This document shows positions 37,846 through 45,232 of a stretch of DNA of 64,000 nt, piece by piece. Position 1 is the first letter of the stretch, and each line of letters starts with the position of its first letter. The notes beneath the pieces are model-generated. The model was not told the origin of the DNA. It saw only the letters and a program-made list of their open reading frames with translations, and did not search any database. Source of the stretch: Secundilactobacillus oryzae JCM 18671. Its GTDB lineage: Bacteria; Bacillota; Bacilli; Lactobacillales; Lactobacillaceae. The stretch is from NCBI RefSeq assembly GCF_000740055.1, contig NZ_BBJM01000001.1, positions 89,819-153,818 of the forward strand. Direction: 5' to 3'. Position numbers and translations under genes: made by a program.

Positions 37846-38211
37846 ATGGTTGAAGCATACAAAGACTTTTGGCGAAATATTTTTAATTTCTCAGGGACTT
37901 CAGACCGTCCACACTAATGGTGGCCAGCTATTATTAACTGGATTTTAGGTGTTATTATTGTTGCAATTATCCAATCCATTACAGGACATCCAATTTCAGA
38001 AATCTACAATTGGCAAGACCTGGGCGTCGACTCAGTTCGAAATATTGTGGCGCTTCTAGTTTGGATTGCTACACTTGCTGTTTCAGTTCGTCGACTTCAC
38101 GATACGGACCGCTCCGGTTGGTGGGTACTCATTCAAATCGTGCCAATCATCGGTGGTATCTGGTTCTTCATCTTAATGCTATTACCATCAAAGCCAGGTC
38201 GCTGGAACTAA
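37846..38211 (+). pseudogene. DUF805 family membrane protein with internal stop
   Basis: A 122-codon frame from an ATG with strong AGGAGG. Codon 24 (37915-37917) is TAA, at the place where DUF805 proteins have Tyr before a Trp-Trp pair (here H-stop-WW). The rest is intact: three membrane segments and the family motif VRRLHDTDRSGWW. A single change from TAT or TAC would restore the gene. As it stands it would give a 23-residue peptide. Confidence 0.82.
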
Positions 38212-38220
38212 AACAATTAG

Positions 38221-38260
38221 AAAATGCTGACTTACCGATTTCTAGGTGGGTCAGCATTTT
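38221..38260 (+). terminator. Terminator after the DUF805 gene
   Basis: Stem AAAATGCTGAC / GTCAGCATTTT with a partly paired inner loop and trailing T residues. Confidence 0.75.
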
Positions 38261-38330
38261 TATTGCATTCTTCTGCATATTATTGTTAGGCTGATAGTGA
38301 CCAAACTATTCTCTAATCGAGGCGAAAATC

Positions 38331-38765
38331 ATGAAAACTGAAGCACTCAAGAAAGCCAATCAAATCATTCAGGATACGAACGTTTTTCAAGTTGCCACAA
38401 TTGATGAGCAAGGATTTCCCTGTCAGGTTGCATTAACCCCCTTACCCATCAATCGTAGCGGCAATTCAGTTTTGTTTTATACAAGCGGCAAAACGACCAT
38501 CATTCGAAACATGACCCGTTCCTCCAACGCTTCAATTTTCTGTTTTAACGAAGCAGACTACTCTTCCGTATCTTTGAAGGGAACCCTGCGAATCATGCAA
38601 TCTGAGCCAATCAACGACGAGCTACAAAATGCACTCACTACGTTTCAAAAAACACTCAACTATGAGGATCCAGTTATCTTGAAATTCAGTGCCATGACTT
38701 TAAAGGTTCGGTATAATAACGCGATTACCACAGAGAATTTGGAGAAACTACAAAACCTAGATTAA
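38331..38765 (+). CDS. Pyridoxamine 5'-phosphate oxidase-like FMN-binding protein
   Basis: A 144-residue split-barrel protein of the PNPOx-like superfamily. The N-terminal part FQVATIDEQGFPCQVALTPL and LFYTSGKTTIIRNM fit the flavin-binding general-stress type (often annotated as pyridoxamine oxidase family). The true substrate is unknown. The ATG is preceded by GAGGCGAAAATC, a weak ribosome site. The TspO gene follows 25 bases on, so the two may form an operon. Confidence 0.8.
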   Translation: MKTEALKKANQIIQDTNVFQVATIDEQGFPCQVALTPLPINRSGNSVLFYTSGKTTIIRNMTRSSNASIFCFNEADYSSVSLKGTLRIMQSEPINDELQNALTTFQKTLNYEDPVILKFSAMTLKVRYNNAITTENLEKLQNLD

Positions 38766-38790
38766 TTTCTAAGCAGAGGAGGACTTTCAA

Positions 38791-39276
38791 ATGACAGTCA
38801 AAAGTACAGGACAGAGACTACTCATTTTACTGGGCTTTATCTTAGCCGTTGAGGGCATTGGTTTTCTATCATCTGTCTTATCGGGCGATATCAAAGCTAT
38901 CTACCATTCTCTCGTATTGCCGCCTTTTTCACCACCTGACTATTTGTTTGGCATCGTATGGCCCGTCCTTTATCTGTTAATCGCTATTTCGGGCTATTTA
39001 CTCTTCATCAATGTTTCACCAGGCACGCTACAAAAAGCTAATTTGATCAAGTTCCTGATGCAGCTTCTATTAAATTTTGCGTGGAGCATTGTATTCTTTC
39101 AATTTGAACTTTTCTGGGCCGGACTCATTATCATCTTGGTGATGGATATCATTGTAGCCATGAGCATTAAACCATTTTACGTCACTAATAAATTTAGTGG
39201 TTATTCATTTAGTATTTACCTGTTATGGTTACTATTTGCCACATATCTGACTGTCGGCGTGGCAATCCTAAACTAG
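38791..39276 (+). CDS. tspO: TspO/MBR family protein
   Basis: A 161-residue membrane protein with five predicted helices and the TspO/MBR hallmarks: PPFSPPDYLFGIVWPVLYLLI near the second helix and NFAWSIVFF in the fourth. Bacterial TspO binds and may degrade porphyrins and is tied to stress responses. An AGAGGAGG site precedes the ATG. Confidence 0.92.
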   Translation: MTVKSTGQRLLILLGFILAVEGIGFLSSVLSGDIKAIYHSLVLPPFSPPDYLFGIVWPVLYLLIAISGYLLFINVSPGTLQKANLIKFLMQLLLNFAWSIVFFQFELFWAGLIIILVMDIIVAMSIKPFYVTNKFSGYSFSIYLLWLLFATYLTVGVAILN

Positions 39277-39379
39277 TCATCAAATTTCAATTTTATCCAA
39301 ATGCCAATTCAAAGTTATGATTTTATGCAAAAACACCTTTTCTAAAAATCAAAAATAGTGTAAACTTACTATTGTTGTT

Positions 39380-39463
39380 GCCCCGATGGCGGAATTGGCA
39401 GACGCGCAGCGTTCAGGTCGCTGTTTGGGAGACCAAGTACAAGTTCGAATCTTGCTCGGGGCA
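39380..39463 (+). tRNA. tRNA-Leu (anticodon CAG)
   Basis: An 84-base class II tRNA: acceptor GCCCCGA/TCGGGGC, anticodon stem CAGCG/CGCTG with loop TTCAGGT (anticodon CAG), long variable arm TTTGGGAGACCAAG, T-loop TTCGAAT, discriminator A, CCA not encoded. It stands alone. Confidence 0.95.
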
Positions 39464-39499
39464 TAAGTTAATACTTCGGATGCATCACAGTTCCACTAG

Positions 39500-39525
39500 A
39501 CGCCTAGAAATAGGCGTTTTTATTT
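39500..39525 (+). terminator. Terminator of tRNA-Leu
   Basis: Short stem CGCCTA / TAGGCG with a GAAA tetraloop, followed by a T-rich run, about 37 bases past the tRNA. Confidence 0.8.
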
Positions 39526-39586
39526 TTGCCAATTGCATGGAAAAGCACTGAATGGCAAAAGTGTTTGGTCTATTTTTGGCCGAAAA

Positions 39587-39618
39587 AACCTCGCTCCCAC
39601 ATTAACAGGAGCGAGGTT
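39587..39618 (-). terminator. Terminator of the YbjQ-like gene
   Basis: Stem AACCTCGCTCC / GGAGCGAGGTT with a 10-base loop; the minus-strand arm runs into six T residues. Confidence 0.8.
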
Positions 39619-39626
39619 CTATAAAT

Positions 39627-39917
39627 CTATTCTTTTGGTTCCTTTGGCAACGCAATCACCGTGCCATAACCGTGAACCACCAAAAATTTGGGTGCGACAT
39701 TCAGATTCACCACTTCGGTATTAAATCGAACATCGATGACGCCATCCCCATCTTTTTCCTGAGCTTGCGCAAATAATTTTTGCTTCACTTCATCAAATAA
39801 TTGGTCAAAAAGTTCAAATTGATCTGGTCTTTCAGAACGCATCATGACCTTTGCCGTTGCGTTGATAACGCCCTTCAAAACATGCGCCTGATTGTATCCA
39901 CCGGTACTCATAAACAT
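39627..39917 (-). CDS. Small protein, possibly YbjQ/UPF0145-like
   Basis: A 96-residue protein starting MFMSTGGYNQAHVLKGV, with GGAG eight bases upstream of the ATG at 39915-39917. The early strand-turn, an acidic helix and late VIDVRFNTEVV recall the small YbjQ/UPF0145 fold (compare the gene at 60453), but the match is weak. No function is proposed. Confidence 0.6.
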   Translation of the reverse strand: MFMSTGGYNQAHVLKGVINATAKVMMRSERPDQFELFDQLFDEVKQKLFAQAQEKDGDGVIDVRFNTEVVNLNVAPKFLVVHGYGTVIALPKEPKE

Positions 39918-39948
39918 GACTATCACTCCACCTATTTAAAATAAAAGA

Positions 39949-39971
39949 ACGGTGCACACAAGTTGCACCGT
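39949..39971 (-). terminator. Terminator of the small acidic gene
   Basis: Stem ACGGTGCA / TGCACCGT, followed on the minus strand by TCTTTTATTTT. Confidence 0.75.
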
Positions 39972-39977
39972 CACTAT

Positions 39978-40226
39978 TTAAAATCGTTCTGTAACTTTAT
40001 AAGGTTTACTTGATTCGGGATTTGCAGGACTGTCAACATGACTCACAGTGTTATCCGCAAGGAAAATATCGAATGACTTATTGTCATCGACGCCCTTCAC
40101 CACTAAAACGTGGCCATTCTCAATGTTGTTCTTTTCGCGGTATATTTGGGCCTTGGCAACTGCTTCGTTATAATCATGAAAGTTACCGATTGAATCCCCA
40201 GGGTTGAAGAAAATCGTTTCATCCAT
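39978..40226 (-). CDS. Small hypothetical protein
   Basis: An 82-residue acidic protein with no signal peptide or membrane segment: MDETIFFNPGDSIGNFHDY followed by a helix and a beta-like VLVVKGVDDNKSFDIFL. I do not recognise a family. The ATG at 40224-40226 has GAGAAGGG nine bases upstream; another ATG three codons earlier abuts the site. It has its own terminator. Confidence 0.6.
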   Translation of the reverse strand: MDETIFFNPGDSIGNFHDYNEAVAKAQIYREKNNIENGHVLVVKGVDDNKSFDIFLADNTVSHVDSPANPESSKPYKVTERF

Positions 40227-40335
40227 AGCAATCATCCCTTCTCTTTTAATTAATTCAATTATACCCCACTTTAACCCGTTCTTCGACTTTTAGCTCGGAA
40301 ACGTAAAGGAAGTTTGCCGACCAGGGAAAAATTGT

Positions 40336-40351
40336 GTAAAATGTAATTTAC
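40336..40351. promoter_or_regulatory. Candidate operator of the OhrR-type gene
   Basis: Imperfect palindrome GTAAAATGTAATTTAC overlapping the likely -10 region, 32 bases before the start of the OhrR-type gene; such placement suits autorepression. Confidence 0.35.
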
Positions 40352-40382
40352 GAACTAAAAATAAGAAGGGTTGGTTTTGCTC

Positions 40383-40847
40383 ATGTCTCATACGGTACCA
40401 ATTCATTTAGATAGCCAGCTCTGTTTTGCTATCTACTCGGCAAATAAAAACTATAATCACTTTTACCAAACTGCATTAAGCAAGTTTGATTTAACCTATC
40501 CTCAGTTTATTACGTTAGTAGCACTTTGGGATAAGTCTCCCTTGAGCGTTCGTCAATTGGGTGCGGAGTTAAACCTCGACTCTGGTACCCTCACGCCACT
40601 ACTCAAACGTCTAGAAAAACAAGGCTGGGTAAGTCGTAAGCGCAACACTGAAGATGAACGCCAAGTTGATATTAATTTGACGGATTACGCTAACTCACAC
40701 CGTGATGAAATTTACGACCGTGTCAACAGTTGCCTAACTATGGCTGGTATTCCGGTTGATGAATATCAAGCTGCTGTAAATAAATTAAAAGAAATCGGCG
40801 AAAAACTTGAAACTGTCGCCAATAATGAAGATCTCAAAGCAAAATAA
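40383..40847 (+). CDS. MarR family regulator of the OhrR type
   Basis: A 154-residue MarR-family winged helix protein. Near the N-terminus SQLCFAIYSANK aligns with the OhrR motif holding the peroxide-sensing cysteine (Cys14 here). The DNA-binding part LSVRQLGAELNLDSGTLTPLLKRLEKQGW and the wing RKRNTEDERQVDINLT also match OhrR closely. OhrR represses the organic hydroperoxide reductase gene ohr, but none is adjacent here. The ATG at 40383 is preferred over two upstream TTG codons; GAAGGG lies 12 bases before it. Confidence 0.87.
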   Translation: MSHTVPIHLDSQLCFAIYSANKNYNHFYQTALSKFDLTYPQFITLVALWDKSPLSVRQLGAELNLDSGTLTPLLKRLEKQGWVSRKRNTEDERQVDINLTDYANSHRDEIYDRVNSCLTMAGIPVDEYQAAVNKLKEIGEKLETVANNEDLKAK

Positions 40848-40875
40848 AACCACGCTGTTTTCGGACAGCGTGGTT
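40848..40875. terminator. Bidirectional terminator, OhrR-type / CPBP genes
   Basis: Stem AACCACGCTGT / ACAGCGTGGTT with a 6-base loop between convergent genes; it touches the stop codon of the protease gene. Confidence 0.8.
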
Positions 40876-41584
40876 ATTTTGTCACTAGAATAGATGCTAA
40901 AAGTGCCAACATCGCAAACGCGTTATTAATCATGTGAATAGCAATAGAAGCTCTCAAACTTCCCGTTCGCCGATAAACAAACGCTAAAATTGCCCCCATA
41001 GTTGCGTAAATCAAGAAACTCATTATCGTTGTACTTCCATGGCCGAGTGAGAAAATCACCCCACTTACAATAACCGGTAACCAAATTGACTCTGGTTTGA
41101 AGAAGGCATTCATGAGATAGCCTCGAAATACCATTTCCTCCAACACGGGTGATAAGAAAATGCCTGAAATGACCATCAAATACAGCGACCATTTGTCAGC
41201 GCTCATTAAGTTTTGAATGACTTCATTATTAGCCGTCTGAGTTTGCCCATCGATAGCAGCATTCAGCGTACTCAACACCATTTCTGCTGCAAAGAAGGCC
41301 ACTAATCCAATCAAAGTCAGCCCCCACTGCTTCATCGTTAATTTGGTAAAGTAGGTTCTATTGGGCAACCGTTTTAGCAAAAAGTACGCTAGCCAGATCA
41401 CTAGTGCGAAGGCCCCAATATAAGCCACCGCATTAACAAGTCGCAATCCAATATTATTTTGAGGAATTAATTTAAACAGAATCACCGGTACTTGCACAAA
41501 TTGAATTAAAACAAATAACGAAGCAAACCAGAGATACCGGTTAAATTTGGGCGTTGTAGAGGTTAACTGTGTCCTTTCATCCAT
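40874..41584 (-). CDS. CPBP family intramembrane glutamic protease (CAAX/Abi)
   Basis: A 236-residue membrane protein with about six helices and the three CPBP motifs: EEMVFRGYLM (Glu-Glu and Arg), FSLGHG, and HMINNAF. In lactobacilli such proteins are linked to bacteriocin self-immunity, but no bacteriocin gene is evident here. The ATG at 41582-41584 has GGAAG nine bases upstream; eleven extra codons upstream lack support. Confidence 0.88.
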   Translation of the reverse strand: MDERTQLTSTTPKFNRYLWFASLFVLIQFVQVPVILFKLIPQNNIGLRLVNAVAYIGAFALVIWLAYFLLKRLPNRTYFTKLTMKQWGLTLIGLVAFFAAEMVLSTLNAAIDGQTQTANNEVIQNLMSADKWSLYLMVISGIFLSPVLEEMVFRGYLMNAFFKPESIWLPVIVSGVIFSLGHGSTTIMSFLIYATMGAILAFVYRRTGSLRASIAIHMINNAFAMLALLASILVTK

Positions 41585-41671
41585 ATCAACAAACTTCCTT
41601 CTTAAATTTAGTATCATTCTAATTTAAAGACACAATCAATAGTAAAAACAAGGTTTCTGCGTTAAAATTAG

Positions 41672-41698
41672 ATTGTGAAATGATAGTCATTTCACAAT
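41672..41698. repeat. Perfect 12-bp inverted repeat, candidate operator
   Basis: ATTGTGAAATGA, spacer TAG, then its exact complement. It lies between the CPBP gene and a short plus-strand unit that ends in a terminator. It may bind a dimeric regulator or fold as RNA. Confidence 0.65.
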
Positions 41699-41719
41699 GA
41701 AATGCTTTATCATTTACCT

Positions 41720-41802
41720 AGGTGAGTGATAGCGCTATGGGATTCCCCAATCTTGTAACGCGCCTTGTTTCAAGGGCCATTACTTCAGTGATGGCCCTTT
41801 TA
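41720..41802 (+). ncRNA. Possible short plus-strand transcript
   Basis: No annotated gene lies on the plus strand here, yet a strong plus-oriented terminator (AGGGCCAT-ACTTCAGT-ATGGCCCT type stem followed by TTTTATTT, 41773-41802) is present, with a smaller hairpin CCTTG-TTT-CAAGG just before it. A weak -10 (TATCAT, 41708-41713) follows the perfect palindrome. An ATG at 41737 with AGGTGAG ten bases upstream opens a 42-codon frame (MGFPNLVTRLVSRAITS...), so a small protein is the alternative. Confidence 0.4.
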
Positions 41803-41994
41803 TTTGCGCCAAAGGCCAATAATCAGCCACATATAAAGGACGGTCACCACCATCATACTAACTAGCCAGGTTACAAACCAAACAATAATTGTCGTTACTG
41901 AGTTAATTGGCCAACCATAGGTAAAGTAGAGGACCGTGCTAATAATCACCAGGGGGACTCCCAGAATGATGGTATATGATAACCACTTTGGCAT
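41800..41994 (-). CDS. Small membrane protein with two helices
   Basis: A 64-residue protein starting MPKWLSYTIILGVPLVI, with two hydrophobic segments (about 5-25 and 33-58) and a basic end. AGGAG stands seven bases before the ATG and overlaps the end of the HAD phosphatase gene, so the two are co-translated. No family is recognised. Confidence 0.75.
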   Translation of the reverse strand: MPKWLSYTIILGVPLVIISTVLYFTYGWPINSVTTIIVWFVTWLVSMMVVTVLYMWLIIGLWRK

Positions 41995-42004
41995 TGAAAT
42001 TCTC

Positions 42005-42832
42005 CTATTCGAATATAAATTTATTAATGACTTCAGCAACTGCGCCGTGTTCATTATCGTTCTCAGTAACGTAGTCGGCAATAGCTTTAATTTCATCACG
42101 GCCGTTAGCGACACAGACTGATAACCCCGCTTTTTGTAGCATTGGCAAGTCGTTAAAATTATCGCCAATCGCGATGACTTCATCATGCGCGATGCCTAAC
42201 TTATCTGCTAATTCTAACATCGCCGTACCTTTATTGACACCAGCTGGGTTAAATTCAACGTACCGATTTGATGAATAAGTGGCAACTAGTTCAGTTGGCA
42301 GTTCAGCCAGCACTGCATCATGAATTTGCGTTCTCACATCAGGATCGGCGTTATTGAAAATAACCTTCATGACAACCCGGTCGCCAATCAGATCCATATT
42401 GGGTTCAGGTAGTTCATCGAAAAAGACGCCTCGTGTTTCTAAGTAATGCTTTTCATCGGAGCTGATTCCATAAGCAAACATTTTTCCCAAAGCGTTGATG
42501 TGCGCTGACGTATTCGGAAAACTCAAGCCCAAATGAAAGACCTTGTCCGCAATTACACGATCTAGTGGATGAAGAATTTGAACCGCATTTTGATAATTCT
42601 CAACGGTGGCGCCACCGTTGAAGGAAATGACATAGTTGTTTGATTGATCTTTTACCCCCACCTGCTCCAACAGCGGTTGAATGGAGTCAAATTGGCGCCC
42701 TGTATTAGGGACAAATAGAATTCCTGCCTCAATTGCTTGTTTTATGGCCAATTCGTTGACCTTGGACAAATCGCCATTAGCTTGTAATAATGTTTCATCT
42801 AAATCTGTGACAATCATTTTATATCTCGTCAT
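42005..42832 (-). CDS. Cof-type HAD-IIB phosphatase
   Basis: A 275-residue HAD hydrolase of the Cof/YidA type. Motif I is VTDLDETLL (nucleophile and acid Asp pair), motif II is in VPNTGRQ, motif III a lysine in GVNKGTAM, and motif IV IAIGDNFNDLPML. The C2 cap lies between. It probably dephosphorylates sugar phosphates or flavin/PLP-type metabolites. The ATG at 42830-42832 has GGAG eight bases upstream. Confidence 0.92.
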   Translation of the reverse strand: MTRYKMIVTDLDETLLQANGDLSKVNELAIKQAIEAGILFVPNTGRQFDSIQPLLEQVGVKDQSNNYVISFNGGATVENYQNAVQILHPLDRVIADKVFHLGLSFPNTSAHINALGKMFAYGISSDEKHYLETRGVFFDELPEPNMDLIGDRVVMKVIFNNADPDVRTQIHDAVLAELPTELVATYSSNRYVEFNPAGVNKGTAMLELADKLGIAHDEVIAIGDNFNDLPMLQKAGLSVCVANGRDEIKAIADYVTENDNEHGAVAEVINKFIFE

Positions 42833-42973
42833 TATTTCCACTCCAAAAAGTTTATGTCCCCTATTTTACGGTAAAACCGGCGGCATTGCCACATTTTCCA
42901 AGAAACCGGTTTCAATAGCGAAGAATTGCGCTAGAATGGAGGTGTAACCTAAATCGGAAGAGGAGTGACTTTA

Positions 42974-43942
42974 ATGGCAAAAGTACTATTAACTGGAGAA
43001 ATTCCAGCACATGCATTATCTATTTTACAAGAAGCCGGTCTAGAAATTGACACGTTTAAGGGTGAAAAACTAATCACAACCCCAGAGCTAATCAGTCGGG
43101 TTGCTGACGTGGATTATTTGATTACCCCACTCTCAACTAAAGTTGATCAATCAGTAATTGATGCCGCACCAAACTTGAAATTAATCGCCAACTACGGTGC
43201 TGGTTTTAACAATATTGATACCGATTATGCAGCCTCTAAAGGCATTCCAGTCACCAATACGCCTAAAGTTTCGACAACTTCAACTGCCGAAGTTACCGTG
43301 GGTCTATTGGTCAGCCTCGCACATCGAATTGTCGAAGGCGACAAGCTGATGCGCAGTACTGGTTTTAATGGTTGGTCGCCATTATTCTTCTTGGGCCGTG
43401 AACTTGCTCATAAAACAGTCGGCATTGTTGGTATGGGTCAAATTGGCCAAGCGGTTGCGACTCGCCTAAAAGCTTTTGATATGAATATCATTTATACACA
43501 ACGAACCCAATTAGATGCCACAGTAGAAGCTAAACTGGGCACCAAGTTTGTTCCGTTAGACACCCTAATTAGCGATTCTGATGTGATTACGCTTCACCTG
43601 CCAGCAACACCCGAAACCCACCACATGCTGGGGGCTGCAGAATTCAAACAAATGAAAAATAGTGCGTTCCTCATCAATGCAGCCCGTGGACCCGTCATCG
43701 ATGAACTCGCCTTACTTGATGCGTTAAAACAAGGTGAAATTGCTGGCGCTGCTTTAGATGTTTACGAAAAAGAACCCGAAGTGGATGATGGCTTCAAATC
43801 CCTTGATAACGTCATTTTAACGCCACACATTGGCAACGCCACCGTTGAAGCCCGCGATGCCATGGCTGAAATTGTCGCAACCAATACCGTTTCCGTATTG
43901 AATGGCAACAAGCCTAAGTTCGTCGTCAATGGTGTGAAATAG
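42974..43942 (+). CDS. D-isomer-specific 2-hydroxyacid dehydrogenase
   Basis: A 322-residue NAD(P)-dependent dehydrogenase. The Rossmann motif is GIVGMGQIGQAVA, and the catalytic residues are the Arg in INAARGPVID, the Glu in DVYEKEPEV and the His in LTPHIGNAT. The substrate could be glyoxylate/hydroxypyruvate or a branched 2-keto acid; D-lactate dehydrogenase is less likely because of the overall pattern. The ATG at 42974 is preceded by AGAGGAG; a GTG three codons earlier overlaps that region. Confidence 0.92.
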   Translation: MAKVLLTGEIPAHALSILQEAGLEIDTFKGEKLITTPELISRVADVDYLITPLSTKVDQSVIDAAPNLKLIANYGAGFNNIDTDYAASKGIPVTNTPKVSTTSTAEVTVGLLVSLAHRIVEGDKLMRSTGFNGWSPLFFLGRELAHKTVGIVGMGQIGQAVATRLKAFDMNIIYTQRTQLDATVEAKLGTKFVPLDTLISDSDVITLHLPATPETHHMLGAAEFKQMKNSAFLINAARGPVIDELALLDALKQGEIAGAALDVYEKEPEVDDGFKSLDNVILTPHIGNATVEARDAMAEIVATNTVSVLNGNKPKFVVNGVK

Positions 43943-43946
43943 TAAG

Positions 43947-43972
43947 AAAAGCCGTTCGACCGAACGGCTTTT
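43947..43972 (+). terminator. Terminator of the hydroxyacid dehydrogenase gene
   Basis: Twelve-bp perfect stem AAAAGCCGTTCG / CGAACGGCTTTT with only two bases between, ending in T residues. Confidence 0.8.
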
Positions 43973-44041
43973 CATTTGCAATGACTCCCCTGCATTCGCT
44001 ACACTAGGATTAAATAGTTTAGAAAGCGAGTGAGTGACACA

Positions 44042-44416
44042 ATGCTAAAAGAGTTTAAAGAATTTATTTCGCGAGGAAACGTGATTGACTTAGCCGTTGG
44101 GGTTATCATTGGGTCGGCATTTACCGCAATTGTGACCTCCCTGACCACCAACTTACTTAACCCGTTACTGGGGATTTTTCTTGGCAAAATGAACTTAACT
44201 GGATTATCCTTTTCGGTTGGTGATGCCGTCTTCAAATATGGTGCCTTTCTAAATGCGATTGTTAATTTTCTCATCATCGCCTTTGTAGTCTTCTTACTGG
44301 TTAAGTTGATTAATAAAGTCGTCCGCAAAGAAAAAGCAGAAGCTGTTCCAACACCGTCCGAAACCTACTTGAAGGAAATCAAGAAACTGTTGGAAAAGCA
44401 AGCCAATCAACACTAG
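44042..44416 (+). CDS. mscL: Large-conductance mechanosensitive channel
   Basis: A 124-residue MscL subunit releasing solutes on hypo-osmotic shock. [23 protein letters not shown] is the conserved N-terminal amphipathic helix plus pore helix. A second membrane helix (about 70-95) leads to a charged C-terminal bundle ([11 protein letters not shown]). A GTG four codons upstream is also possible; the ATG fits the family start MLKEFKEF. Confidence 0.95.
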   Translation: MLKEFKEFISRGNVIDLAVGVIIGSAFTAIVTSLTTNLLNPLLGIFLGKMNLTGLSFSVGDAVFKYGAFLNAIVNFLIIAFVVFLLVKLINKVVRKEKAEAVPTPSETYLKEIKKLLEKQANQH

Positions 44417-44464
44417 CTGACTATAACATCGCCCTTTCTAATTCAAAATTTGGTAGAAATCTTA

Positions 44465-44480
44465 AAAATAGATGTTGTGG
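44465..44480. promoter_or_regulatory. NrdR-like box 1
   Basis: AAAATAGATGTTGTGG is a weaker match to the NrdR consensus (acaCwAtATaTwGtgt). It lies exactly 32 bases upstream of box 2. Confidence 0.5.
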
Positions 44481-44482
44481 CG

Positions 44483-44488
44483 TAGAAT
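44483..44488 (+). promoter_or_regulatory. Putative -10 element of the deoxynucleoside kinase gene
   Basis: TAGAAT between the two NrdR-like boxes, 48 bases before the start codon, so bound NrdR would block it. Confidence 0.4.
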
Positions 44489-44496
44489 AATATGCT

Positions 44497-44512
44497 ACAC
44501 TATATGTTGTAG
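44497..44512. promoter_or_regulatory. NrdR-like box 2
   Basis: ACACTATATGTTGTAG is a close match to the NrdR consensus, 24 bases before the kinase start. Confidence 0.65.
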
Positions 44513-44536
44513 ATTTCAATAAAAAGAGGGGCTATC

Positions 44537-45193
44537 ATGGTGATTATTACAGCAGGAATGATTGGTGTAGGTAAGACTACATTATCAGCAAAAATTGCAG
44601 AACATTTAAATTCGAAGCCATTCTTCGAACCAGTTGGCGACAACCCAGTTTTGCCACTATACTATAAGGATCCAAAGCAATACGGCTTCTTGCTTCAGAT
44701 TTACTTCTTAAACAAGCGTTTTGCAATGATTAAGCAGGCGTTGGCAGACGACAACAACGTTTTAGACCGTTCAATTTATGAAGACGCACTTTTCACGCGT
44801 GAGAACAATGCTGAAGGTAACATCTCAGATACTGAGTTGAGCGTTTACTTAACGTTACTTGATAGCATGATGACGGAATTAAAGGACTTACCTAAGAAGG
44901 CACCAGATTTACTTGTTTACGCCTCAAGCGACTTTGATACCATTCTTTACCGTATTAAGAAGCGTGGCCGTGACTACGAGCAATTCGATGGTAACCCAGA
45001 ACTCGAATCATACTACAAGAAGATCTGGACGGCTTACCAAGAATGGTTTGAAAACTATGATATTAGTCCTAAGATTAAGATTGACCTTCAAAAATATGAT
45101 TTGGAAGAACCTGGCAACGAAGAAATCGTGCTCGGCCAAATCGACGATGCATTAGCCAAGATCCGCAAGCCAAGCGTTTCTGAAGCAATGTAA
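44537..45193 (+). CDS. Deoxynucleoside kinase (dAdo/dGuo kinase type)
   Basis: A 218-residue nucleoside kinase of the dNK/dGK/dAK family, typical of the nucleoside-salvage pair in lactobacilli. P-loop GMIGVGKTT at 7-15, the DRS motif in VLDRSIYEDALF (catalytic and substrate-binding residues), and a lid arginine cluster RIKKRGRDYEQF. It makes dNMPs from salvaged deoxynucleosides. The ATG follows GAGGGG. Two NrdR-like boxes upstream suggest control by the ribonucleotide-reductase regulator. Confidence 0.93.
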   Translation: MVIITAGMIGVGKTTLSAKIAEHLNSKPFFEPVGDNPVLPLYYKDPKQYGFLLQIYFLNKRFAMIKQALADDNNVLDRSIYEDALFTRENNAEGNISDTELSVYLTLLDSMMTELKDLPKKAPDLLVYASSDFDTILYRIKKRGRDYEQFDGNPELESYYKKIWTAYQEWFENYDISPKIKIDLQKYDLEEPGNEEIVLGQIDDALAKIRKPSVSEAM

Positions 45194-45196
45194 TTT

Positions 45197-45230
45197 AAAA
45201 AGCCACTCATCAGCCGATGAGTGGCTTTTT
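45197..45230. terminator. Bidirectional terminator, nucleoside kinase / UspA
   Basis: Stem AAAAAGCCACTCATC / GATGAGTGGCTTTTT with a 4-base loop between convergent genes. Confidence 0.9.
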
Positions 45231-45232
45231 AT

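Noticed and set aside
40874..41584. Abortive infection (phage defence) protein
   Set aside because: The CPBP/Abi family name is historical; no partner defence gene is nearby and the catalytic motifs indicate a membrane protease.
41672..41698. CRP/FNR binding site in the perfect palindrome
   Set aside because: TGTGA and TCACA halves are present, but the spacer between them is far longer than the 6 bases needed.
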